Shown here: positions 21,665-31,825 of the stretch, piece after piece
Numbering within the stretch: the stretch's first letter is position 1
How the letters are laid out: each line of letters starts with the position of its first letter
Source of the DNA: Gnetum montanum
Lineage: Eukaryota; Streptophyta; Gnetopsida; Gnetales; Gnetaceae
DNA: 64,000 bases
Assembly (NCBI GenBank): GCA_015680685.1
Contig: MNCI01004643.1
Location: forward strand, 100,263 to 164,262
Reading direction: 5' to 3'
Program-made: the position numbers and the translations under genes
Notes under the pieces: model-generated
Seen by the model: the letters and a program-made list of their open reading frames with translations, nothing else
The model's database searches: none
Told to the model about the DNA's origin: nothing

Positions 21665-22169
21665 GTAAAGTATTGAACTGGAGAAGAGGCGTTCATCAAA
21701 AAAAGGTGTCTATATCTTTGGACTGGTCATGACGAGAACAGAGCCCACAGATTATATGTTTGATCCTCATCTGGCTTTACCAGATTGGGTATCCACAGTA
21801 TTCCAAACATGGGAGATGAAAAAATAGACAAAGTTAAACAGATTTTAACAGAAGTCGATCATAGAGGTGAAGGGATTGAAATCCAAAAAGAAAAATATTT
21901 GGATGCTGTTCAAGGTATGTTGAGTGTTGCCTTGATTTGTACAAGCAAAGATACTATATTCAGACCATCCACAAAGGACAGGACTCCGCTCTATCAAAGA
22001 TATATGATTCCTACAGATCCTTCTCATTCATAATTGACATTGAAATCTGATTGTGGTCTCCTGGAAAGAATTTGGATCAAGTAGCAAGGAAGCTGCAAAC
22101 ACATTTGCCATTAAATAAATATGGAAAAGCAGAAACAGAAATTGAAGAGGTATGCAGCTTAGCCTTTTA
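21665..22169 (+). pseudogene. LRR-XII receptor kinase: kinase C-lobe fragment (copy 2, second exon)
   Basis: Begins where the second exon of the better copy begins (33723): GTATTGAACTGGAG..., VSIKGDVYSFGLV-equivalent codons, EPTDYMFDPHLAL, and a RIKQIL..VDHRGEGIEIQKE stretch followed by VQGMLSVALICTSKD. Frameshifts break the frame near 21735 and after 21785. It ends with the same Ser/Glu-rich tail as 34200-34234. It supports a second, more decayed paralogue in tandem with the copy at 26850-34234. Confidence 0.7.
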
Positions 22170-22808
22170 ATGGGTTTGCACTTTTGCTTTTGCTTTGCTT
22201 GCATTGTTGGCCCCAAAAGATTCAGTTTGTTCCGTTGTTGTACAGAGGCAGTAGTCTACCGGAAATTTTAGTTTGTTCTCGTGAATTATAGACAATTCGA
22301 AATTAAAAAAAATGACGAAAATTAAAGAAAAGAATTGCTATAGCCTGCATTCGTTTTCACTGGAACCCAATTTCTCCACAGGAGAATAGAAGCATTCCTA
22401 GTTAGTTACTCCGATGCACTTACAATGCATTTACGATCTCATAACATTTTAGTGACTTGATGCATCAATTACAGTTGTGTAATGACTAATCAGATAATCC
22501 AATGCTTTTACCGTATTGATTTGTAAAGGATTTTACACACATGATAATATTTAAATTCCTAGTTGAAAACATGTTCCTTATGCTTGAATTTCTAGTTGAA
22601 AGCATGTTCCTTATTTTTTAAAGCTTATTATTTTGAAGCTTGAAAATTCTGGTTAATATTTGATTTAGTGAGTCAAGATTCTAAACATGAATTTTGAAGG
22701 AACATAGCGAACAGCAACATTCTCGTGAGAAGTAATTGGTGAAAGAAGAATGAAAATAACAAAAGGTTACTTAAAGCATAGCATGTGATTAAGAAGTGAT
22801 TTTATAGG

Positions 22809-23450
22809 TCATGAGCAGGGGCATATCCCAACACTTTACTATACAAGTCACAAGTGTTCATGTGTGACCGAAATGGAAAACTAGTGTAGCCTCAAGTAAT
22901 GACCATCTAGTCCTAGTTTGCCAATCATGTCTTAGGCTAATGTAATTGTTATTAGGATTACCAAGAAAAGTCAATACTGAGCAAATCAAGTGAGTCTACT
23001 ACTGGGTTACCAAACAATTACACTTAAGCACTTAAAACCAATTCTATCCGATTTGCTTAACTAATGAGCATAAAAAGTAAAATACTTTGGAATGTAAATG
23101 ATTAAGCTAAGAAAATATAAAAACTATGCTAAGCAAACAATCAAATAAAAGAACTAAGGAAATGCTGCAATGATATAAAACAGTCTTGATCTTTATTGCT
23201 GATGTTGAAGTATCATTCACTTGAATAAAGACTTTGTTCAACTGCTTAACACCACATTGCGAGTATTCATATTATCACTAAAACTACAAAATGAAATTGC
23301 AAGAGTTTGGGCAAGAATAGACAAAAAATTGTTATTGCTTGTGTGTTTAAGCATCAATATTTATAGGGTTGCATAGCTTGTGAGATATTGTATTAACAAT
23401 GACGTAGTATGGGCTATGATATTGTAGTTATGATATTGTACTTGGTAAAA
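22809..23450 (-). mobile_element. Decayed LTR related to LTR A (LTR G)
   Basis: On the minus strand the order of landmarks is that of LTR A/C. U3 contains a repeated TATGATATTGTA motif (plus 23412-23440), then CTATAAATATTGATG (TATA), CTCTTGCAATTT, CTTTATTCAAGTG, AGCAATAAAGATC, a GGTAACCCAGTAG-like stretch and a terminal end near GCTCATGA. Edges are approximate because both ends have decayed. The U3 motif looks like GATATCGCG after CpG decay. Confidence 0.5.
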
Positions 23451-25483
23451 AAATTGATTTTATCAATAGGGTTAAACATTTGGGAACAAGGCTAAAACTA
23501 AATGTAACATAAGGGGGAAATGAAGTTAATAGATAGTGGAAATTGATGTTGTTCCATATAATATGGTTATAGAAGAAATCACATATCTTAATGATAAGCA
23601 AAACTTGCAACTTGTTACATGGTGAATAACTTACCACATCAGTTATCAAAGAGTAAGAAAATATTGTCATAATCATAATACAATTCTACTATAATTAAAA
23701 ATCATGATAAGATTACTAAGATTACTAATAATAGTAGTTCATATTTAAGGCATACCAATAGAATAACATATTATTGATTTGAAGATTTCCTTAAATGAAG
23801 TGTATAAGGTTTAGAAGTAGGATATTTTGGTCAAATATTGTTAAAACTAGAATCAATTTGCCTTGCTCAATTTTCATGTGCAAGCGATAGATGGTTCCCA
23901 AATTGTACCTTTGCAATATGATATGAGCATGAAAGGATATTGGCAGAAAATGTCATTTTTGGAGGAATGTTATTTCCATCTTGTCTTGGTCATAGACAAG
24001 GTCTACAAAAACTAAATAAATCTTTGATAGTCTTACCAAGGTGAGTACTACTTATTTGTTTAATGCATGGGTGTTGCTATATATTAAATGTAAAGGCCCA
24101 TTTTCAATCTCTTCTAAAACTTTGAAAAACTCTGAAATTACCTAGTTGTGATGGAGGATTCATTGATATCCATGGAATACTTTATCTTTTTTATTCATTG
24201 AATTGCTTCTTATTGATTTATGAAACTAAACTAAAATTAAGGTTTTATTATGTTTGAAGACACAAAGGATCTATTGGACAAACATTACATTTGTATCATG
24301 AAAGTTAAATATTAATTCAACAAAGTGGCCAATAATACGGAAAGCAACAAGAAAAGATAATATTGACATTTTGCTGAAATATTATATTTTTGTATCAAAT
24401 GTAACTAAGAAAAATGTGATGCTCATCCTTAAGATCTCTTGACCTATATAGCCTACATGTGCATTTTCTTTTAGGAAGTTGCATCCATCTTATACTTTCT
24501 ATTCTAAGATGATTTGAACTCAAATGAAGCTTATAGGACTAAATTTACGTAGTTACCTCTTATGTATTCCAAATAAAATTTATACTTGCCTTTTACATTT
24601 AACCATAACTTTGTTAGAACTTCTTGTTGAACCAACTTTCAAATATGCTTTGGAGTACTTCGTATCTCCTCCAATAAGATATCTCAAGTCTTCAATCATT
24701 ATATTCATTGGAAATATCATCCCTATTTTATTTGTTTCTTATAGAACCAACTTGGAAAATGTGATATATTCCAGTTCTTGAGTAAGCAATAAATTCATTA
24801 CTAGCTTCTACTTCTAAAAGAAGTAGATTACACTTTATTAGAAGACTTTAACCTTTAATTCATTAGGTAAAAATATTTTATGTACTCTTTGAATGACCTT
24901 TCAAATTTTAGCATTAAGGCCTAGTCTCCAAACTTTGTATCCATACAACACACTAGGATAATTGACTACATGAAAGATTTATTCTTGAACATTTTCAACC
25001 CAAATTCTTGGTGCCTTACATTTAGTTGGAACTAAATTTAGCATGTTAAAATGCCAAGCTCATGAACATGAATGTAAATGTTCTAAAGTATCTATTTTTA
25101 CCAACACAATGTTGCTACTTAACATATTGTGCATCAAAAGTAGTTGAAGTGTATCAATGTGGTAGAGAGAGCATTATGTAAAATATTCTTGTTTAAGGTT
25201 TATGAATAATTTCAAACTATAATGAAGGTTGTCAATGGACATTGAGATGCCATGAAACTACATAAATTCAATAAAATTGACAAAAGGTTTAGATATCTTT
25301 GGTTTTGTACTCACTTTTCGATATGATATCAAATACATAGTAATTGGTCATCTGATTGATCGGAGGATGCTACAGTGGATGGATGGATGGATTTAGCTTG
25401 TTACCCTTAACTTTGCAAGGAAGTCTATAAGTAAGAAAAGTCAAGTTAAGTAAAGCAATTCAATGCTTGTAACCTGTCACAAA
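23451..25483. other. AT-rich intergenic sequence, nothing recognised
   Basis: No domain, terminal repeat or RNA gene was seen. Open frames (for example 24524-24781, +) are short and lack motifs. Confidence 0.4.
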
Positions 25484-25812
25484 ATTTCATTTTCATGCTA
25501 GTAGCACAATCTTTACTCACATAGCAAGGTAGATGTGATAAATCAAGGTAAGAATTGACCCACAACCTCCTAATTAATAGACATTTCATTTTCACGCTAG
25601 TAGCACAATCTTTACTCACATAGTAAAGTAGATGTGATAAATCAAGGTAGGAATTGATCCACAACCGCCCAATTAATAGACATTTCATTTTCAACTTAGT
25701 AGCACAATCTTTACTCACATAGCAAGGTAGATGTGATAAATCAAGGTAAGAATTGACCCACAACCTCCCAATTAATAGATGAGTATTTTAACCATTGTGC
25801 CATACCCTTAGA
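25484..25812 (-). mobile_element. tRNA-derived SINE with a triplicated 99-bp body
   Basis: On the minus strand the head near 25800 carries TGGCACAATGG, a perfect match to the Pol III A-box consensus. It is followed by AGGTTGTGGGTCAATTC, a near match to a B box. Downstream, the body containing the B-box-like site is present three times in tandem with a 99-bp period (boundaries on plus about 25484, 25583, 25682, 25780). The copies differ by a few substitutions. A long open frame across the three units exists only because 99 is divisible by three. Confidence 0.6.
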
Positions 25813-26269
25813 TGCAAAGTTAATTAAATATGTTACTATAATATTTGTATTTAGCATGTAATGCATTGTAATAACATGTTGCAATGTGCTATATTTTCTC
25901 CCCACTCTCAAAGAGATATTCCATTTCCGTTAGTAATCTTTGTTTGATTTAACATCATGTTAGCATAGAAATTGGAAGATGGATGCAACATTATAAAAAC
26001 AAAGATATATGCATATTATGTGGGTTAGCAGATCTTGAAGATGAGTATCATGGTTCTTTTAGTGATCATTGTAGCAAAAAGTCTTTATGATCTTTTTCGT
26101 TATATCAAGTATTTTTTGCCCACTTTGTTGAGTCAATATTTAACTTACAGAGTACACGTGATTCCTATCCAATAACACCCTTGGGGTCTTTGGAGGTAAT
26201 GAAACTAAAACTGAATTTATATTTATGAAATTTTATAATTCCTTTTATGATTTGTTTTATACATGACTT

Positions 26270-26345
26270 AGTGGACTCCACTAGAATCAAGCTTGTGACC
26301 TGGGTTATTAGGACAAAGACTCTTACCACTAAGCTAACATCTCAT
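26270..26345 (-). mobile_element. tRNA-like SINE head fragment
   Basis: The minus strand contains TAGCTTAGTGG (plus 26326-26336), a perfect Pol III A-box match, and AGCTTGATTCT about 33 bases further (plus 26283-26293), a weak B box. No amino-acid tRNA cloverleaf could be assigned, so this is better seen as a SINE head or tRNA pseudogene. Confidence 0.4.
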
Positions 26346-26849
26346 TACTTTTTTTTTATAATCTCGTAAATTTAGTATAGATTTATATATTCACGAAGAA
26401 AAGTTCGACATTTGAAATTTAATAGTAGAGTTAAAATAATTTTTTACATACACCAGAATGGCTTTAAAGGTTTATTGACCAACAACTTATATAGGAGTAA
26501 TTAATATTGCATGGGTATCAAATACTTCATCTCCCAAACAACCTACTGTGATAGGGTTTGAATTGAAAAAATTAAACAATGTATTAACAAGAGGAGTTTT
26601 TCTTCCAATTTTATTAAATTTGGTTGAACATGAAACAAAAAAGATATTTTTTATCTTTCCTATGAATAAAGAGTTTCTACATGGCTAGAAATAGAATGTA
26701 TTTATATTTCTAGTTTGTTTTACCATTTAATCCTAACCTTGTTCAAAAAATCTAAGAGACATTAAAACAACAAAGTATGTGGCTTGGCCTAGCTAGATCA
26801 ACAATGTTAACTCATTATTTTCATTATGTAAACCTTTTAAAAGGAAGTA

Positions 26850-27121
26850 TTCTAGAGTCCATGGCAAACTTTACTTCATTGATAGGTATGAATCTGGTTT
26901 TGAACAGGCTTCAAGGTACTCTCCTTGCTTGGATCTCTACCATCCCCAACTTAAAACATATGCACTTATCAGTTAATCGATTCTCTAAAGGAATACCAGA
27001 CTCATGGATGAACGCATCATCTATTATCTCTTTAGTAATCGACCAGAACTCTTTACAAGGAACCCTTCCAAATTGGCTGGGCAATCTTTCTCAACTAGAA
27101 TGGCTTAACTTAGATAGTAAC
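26850..27121 (+). pseudogene. LRR-XII receptor kinase pseudogene, 5' part (LRRs before the insertion)
   Basis: Open frame with about four 24-residue LRRs: NRLQGTLLAWISTIPNLKHM, VNRFSKGIPDSWMNAS, NSLQGTLPNWLGNLSQLEWL and the start of NLDSN. The family is the FLS2/EFR/Xa21-type plant receptor kinases that sense microbial peptides at the plasma membrane. The N-terminal signal peptide, cap and earlier repeats are missing upstream. The coding sequence is cut at 27121 by an LTR-derived insertion, and the next codons of the same LRR resume at 31826, after a copy of the 5-bp target GTAAC. Confidence 0.8.
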
Positions 27122-28691
27122 TATTGATGCATAAATTTTGGACACATCGCCAACACTTGTGAAAACTTGTTTTAGGAGACTATCGCTTAGGGTGTCTCCC
27201 GTATGGGTATGGAAACTCGAGAATAGTCTCAGCTAGAAAGGGTTATGACACAAAACAATAATAATAATATTTTTAAGCAAAATATTAGAAATTTAAATTT
27301 GATTTTAAGAAAGTTCTATTATATCTTGAAAAACATAGTAAAATAATTAAAAAGTAAAATTAAATATTTGTGCAATTTTTGAGTACAATAATTAATACAA
27401 AACAAAATTCAAATTAAATTAAAGTTTATCTCGTGATTTGAGTTTCTGGTTCCTGATGTGGGTTTTACTCAGGATCTCTTGCTCCTGCTGATTGGGAGAG
27501 GAGAGACCTTCGTTATCTGCGACTATTGTCAACTTTGACTTGGAACAGTAATGCATTTGCAGTTTTATCAGCCACGTACTCTCAGTGCGCACTAGTCGTC
27601 CATTGCAACAAGCATCTTCCGTTTTTTGCCGCACACATTGTCTATGTGAGATTTTGGAGTACTGTTGACGCATTGTGGGCGTCTACTGTCACCCAGGCGT
27701 CTCACGCACCTATTGTTTTCTGCCGCCTATGGGCAGAAGAGAGAAGACTACTGTATCATGTTGGTGGAGATCGTGAAGGCCCTGATCACTGCTCCGGCTA
27801 CAGCTGCGATTGTGCTAGCACCGTCGTTGCTGACCACCCGCCTGCATCTCACGTATACATTTTTCTGCCATTTTTTGTAGCGTAGAGAGAGACTACCGTC
27901 CGCGAGAGACTTGCGGTTGTTGAACCCCCCAATTTTGGCTTTGGTTAGCTTCGTTGTAAATAGCAGCCTGTGGGAGAAACCCTAACCCTAAACTACCAAC
28001 TGCCTTTGCCATGTCAACCGCAACGCGGTAAAACTGAAATAAGAAAATAAGTTAAAAAATGAGAAAGCCTTAAGTTTTATGGTTTATGTCGAAATACTTT
28101 TTTTTTTTTTTGCAACAAATATTCAAATTTCACACTAAACAAATACTCAAGCTTTGTAGCAACTACACCTTACAAAAGCACTTTGACTCAGTGAGACAAG
28201 AAGAGTGCATGCTTAAATATTGAAAATATAATTCTCCATGGTACTGAAAAAAAATGTAGAAAAGTTTAAATCAATGATTGTAAAGGTGGATAGAGTGTAA
28301 AGTTAAATCTTCCTATCTTGCGAAGTACCCTTGATTCTCTCTTATTTTTTGTTTGTTTGTTCTTTTTTCATTGTAGTATTCACTTTTTATAAATGCAAAT
28401 GAAAAGAAAGACTGTTCAAACGGCTCTATAAAAACTTCTTCTATGAAATTTGCTTTTAACAATCGCCATTGTGCATTGCTTGAACAGTGTCTTCTCAATT
28501 AATCATTGGCAACTTTTTAAGCTACCCATTGAATTGTGATTACAACAGGGAGAGTCAAGGTCAAGGCCTTAACCCTTTTTTAACTTTTTTTTTTTTAAAA
28601 AAACATTTGATTTGGGAATACTGAATTTTCACAATAGATATTATTGTTGGTCAAGGCCCTATGCCTAGCATGGGTGAGGTTGGCTTCAACA
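27122..28691 (-). mobile_element. LTR (minus strand), left arm of the inverted repeat
   Basis: 1570 bp. On the minus strand it begins TGTTGAAGCCAACC and ends ACGCATCAATA, decayed from CAACA. A TATA box (TATAAAAAG, minus) is at plus 28383-28391. A GC-richer leader/U5 lies between 27430 and 28000. Its mirror copy is 29125-30603. The related, internally deleted element at 34600-37614 has the same two ends. Confidence 0.75.
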
Positions 28692-29124
28692 CTTAGCCCC
28701 CAAACTACAGATTGCATGTAAGAGCAAGGACCATAACATTTTGAATGAAAATGCAACATATGGGGAATAAAAACAACATGAAACCAGAAATGCAAATTTG
28801 AAAGTAAATTATAATGTTCTAAACATGATAAAAATAACCAAATAATCAAAAGAGACATTGACATAGGCCATCCAAACAATCATTAAAATTTAAATATATA
28901 ATTGATTGTTATTTAAACTAAGATCTATAGATATATATGTGTAGTTATATATATATATGGAGATATATGCTTAAGTTCTCATTCTCAATATTCTCACAAG
29001 GTAATTGTAAAAGTATGGAGAGTATTTTGAGCAAGTGACTTATACAAAACTTAATGAGGAGAATGAGCTATAGCTCATATTAGATCATAGTAAGCCATAA
29101 TTTCAGATTTTTCCATGGGTCTTT

Positions 29125-30603
29125 TTTTTTTTTAAAAAAAAAAGATTAAAAAAAGGTTAAAGCCTTGACCTTGACTCTCTCTGCTGTAATCACAATTCAA
29201 TGGGTAGCCTGGAAAATTGCCAATGATTAATCAAGAAGACCCTATTCAAGCAATGCACAATGGCGATTGTTAAAAGCAGATTTTATAGAAGAAGTATTTA
29301 TAGAGTCGTCTGAACTGCTTTTCTTTTCGTTTGCATTTATAAAAATTGAATAATACGATGAAAAAAGAGCAAAAAAAAAGGGTAGTTTGCAAAGTAAGAA
29401 TATTTAACTTTACATTCTATCCACCTTTGTAATCATCGGTTTAAACCTTTCTGCATTTTTCTTTGGGTACTGTGGAGAATTATATTTTCAATATTTAAGC
29501 ATGCACTCCTCTTGTCTCGTTGAGTCAAAGTGCTTTTGTAAGGTGTAGTTGCTACAAAGCTTGAGTATTTGCTTAGTGTGAAATTTGAATATTTGTTGCA
29601 AAAAAAAAAAAAAAAAAGTAGTTTGACATAAACTATAAAACTTAAAATTTTTTTTAGCTCATTTTCTTATTTCAGTTTTACTGCGTTGCGGTTGACATGG
29701 CAAAGGTAGTTGGGGGTTTAGGGTTAGGATTTCTCCCGTAGGCCACTATTTACAACAGAGCCAGCCAAAGCGAAAATTGGGGGGTTTAACAACTGCAAAT
29801 CTTTCACGAACGGTAGTTTCTCTTTGCGCTACAGAAAATGGTAGGAAAATGTACACGTGAAATGTAGGTGGGTGGTTAACAACGAAGGTGCTAGTGTGGT
29901 TGCAGGTGTCGCCAAGGCAGCGATCAAGGCCTCCATGGTCTCCAGCAACGCGATATAATAGTCTTCTCTCTTCTGCCGATAGGTGGCAGAAAACAATAGG
30001 TGCGTGAGACGCCTGGGTGACAGTAGATGTCCACAGTGCATCAACAGTACTCCAAAATCTCACACAGATGATGCGCGCGGTAGGAAACGGAAGATGCTTG
30101 TTCCAGTGGACGGCTGGTGCGCACTGAGAGCACGTGGCTGATAAAACTGCGGATGCGTTACTGTTCCAAGTCAAAGTTGATGACGGTGGCAGATAACGGA
30201 GGTCTCTCCTTTCCCAATCAGCAGGAGCAGGAGATCTTGAGTAGAACCTACATCAGGAACTAGAAACCACATCAGGAACCAGAAACTTAGATCACGAGAT
30301 AAACTTTAATTTAATTTAAATTTTGCTTTGTATTGATTATTGTATTTAAAAATTGCACAAATATTTAATTTTGATTTTTAATTTTCTTACTATGTTTTTC
30401 AAGATATAATAAAACTTTTCTAAAATGAAATTTAAATTTTTAATATTTTGCTTAAGAATATTATTATTATTGTTTTGCGCCATAGCTTTTTCTAGTTGAG
30501 ACTATTCTCAGGTTTTCGTACCCATACGGGAGACGCCCTAAGCGATAGTCTCCTAAAATGAGTTTTCACAGGTGGCGGCGTGTTCAAAATTTACGCATCA
30601 ACA
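29125..30603 (+). mobile_element. LTR (plus strand, 5' end missing), right arm of the inverted repeat
   Basis: Reverse-complement copy of the left arm, ending ACGCATCAACA at 30603. Arm identity is high but imperfect by eye, with many transitions. The first roughly 90 bp of the LTR are not recognisable at 29125. It is directly followed by a leader and gag on the same strand, the normal order for a 5' LTR. Confidence 0.72.
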
Positions 30604-30609
30604 CCTTTT

Positions 30610-30627
30610 TGGTGCTAGAAAGAGGGC
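30610..30627 (+). promoter_or_regulatory. Primer-binding-site-like sequence
   Basis: TGGTGCTAGAAAGAGGGC starts 7 bases after the LTR end. A PBS begins with TGG, complementary to the tRNA CCA end, and sits just after the 5' LTR, so the place fits. I could not name the primer tRNA. Confidence 0.4.
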
Positions 30628-31006
30628 AGTTTCTCAACCTTTTCTTTATTTTCCTTTTATGTTTTCTTTTTTTAGAAAAAAAATAATTTATTATCATTTC
30701 TTTTACTATTTATTTTATTTTTGCCTCCCTATTTTCAGTTTTATTGCTCTATTTTAGTTTCATTTTCAAATCTCCAAATTTATATTATAGTAATTCTTTT
30801 TTTAATTTATTTTTCTGAAATTTAATTAAAGTGATTTAAATCATTTTACTTTCAATTTACTTTTCTGAAATTTTGTAATTTCAATTTTATATTTTAAAAA
30901 TAAAAAATAATAAAACAGTAAAAATATAACATTCAAATGGTTTTTTTTATTTTCTTTAATTTTCACAGTTTATTAACATTTTACATTTCTTGTTATTTTT
31001 TATTTT

Positions 31007-31823
31007 ATGAGTGACTTCTCTTACGAAACATTTCAACCAAAAATTTCTACTCCTATCCCTAATCAACTAGTTACTCGTCAATTTACTTTAAGAAAACAAC
31101 GAGCTTCACTTTTTCAAATTCAATTCCTAAGAAATCTCGGATTAAGATGGCAGCCCATCAACCCCCAGCTCCCTTAGTAAAAATCCTTTTTAATTTTCAT
31201 AACTACCATGACATACCAAATCCATTCAGAAGATAAATCTTTTTTTCAATCTTACAACCCCTGGGAATGATGCCCGCCAACACATACAATGTTTTGAAAC
31301 CTTACTAGGGATCCACAACATTATACATAATGATGTGGCATGCAGGGTGTTTGTAACAACATTTAGGACCAAAGCAACCCAATGGTTCTTAATGCTTCAT
31401 GATGTCTCTATTAACACATGGCAAGAATTCAAAAACAAGTTTTCGAATCAATTTGACAAATTTACAAGCCCTGCTATCATATCAAGCAACTTTACCAGCT
31501 TAAGAAAGCTAGCTAGGGAAAATGTTAAGGATTATAATACTAGATTCCTTCATCAACTAACCTATGTGGCAAATGAGATGCGACCACAACCAGATGGTAT
31601 CCTCAACTTCTATCTCTCTACTATTGATCCCTTCTTCGCTTATGCTATTAAATCTGATCTCAACATAACGAAAATACAATGTGCGATGTCAAAAGCTGTG
31701 GAATTAAAGCAAAGAACCCTTATGAACAGTATCTAAACCCAATTTGGGATGATGAGTGTTAGTAACCCTATGCAATCAAACCCACTCTTATCAATTTTTC
31801 AAACGTCTAATGTTATACCTCAA
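31007..31823 (+). pseudogene. Retrotransposon gag fragment in the inverted-LTR element
   Basis: Starts ATGAGTGACTTC, the same start as the gag on the minus strand at 37353. After an early frameshift and stop it contains the retrotransposon gag core: KATQWFLMLHDVSINTWQEF, FSNQFDKF, then LRKLARENVKDYNTRFLHQL and TIDPFFAYAIKS. It has a TAA at 31734-31736 and is cut at 31823, where the kinase gene resumes. Gag would form the virus-like particle. The zinc knuckle and all of pol are missing. Confidence 0.8.
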
Positions 31824-31825
31824 TA

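Larger units (their letters stand above)
27122..31825. mobile_element. Rearranged LTR retrotransposon with inverted LTRs, target-site duplication GTAAC
   Basis: Flanked by GTAAC at 27117-27121 and 31826-31830; removing the insert plus one repeat restores the LRR reading frame. Contents in order: a complete LTR on the minus strand (27122-28691), about 430 bp of other sequence, a second LTR copy on the plus strand lacking its start (29125-30603), a primer-binding-like site, a leader, and plus-strand gag (31007-31823). The right end (ACCTCAATA) resembles the family's LTR end, read inverted as T(A)TTGAGGT. The two LTR copies form a 1.48-kb inverted repeat. Internal inversion by self-integration before genomic insertion is the simplest explanation (inference). 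Confidence 0.7.

Noticed and set aside
25446-25763. A 105-codon minus-strand open frame with three repeats (SYLDLSHLPCYVSKDC type), like a repeat protein
   Set aside because: It comes from a 99-bp DNA tandem repeat whose length is a multiple of three; no start context, no homologue recognised, and it lies in a SINE-like element.
25484-25780. Possible CRISPR-like array because of regular repeats
   Set aside because: The units are directly adjacent with no spacers and the genome is a plant; this is a plain tandem repeat.
27978-29730. Telomere-like AAACCCTAACCCTAAA motifs in both arms of the inverted repeat
   Set aside because: Only two units in each arm; this is a telo-box sized motif inside the LTR leader, not a telomeric array.
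27122-30603. Fold-back transposon or MULE with 1.5-kb terminal inverted repeats
   Set aside because: No target duplication at these two ends. The GTAAC duplication bounds the larger block 27122-31825, and the arms are LTRs with TATA and TG...CA ends seen in a second element.
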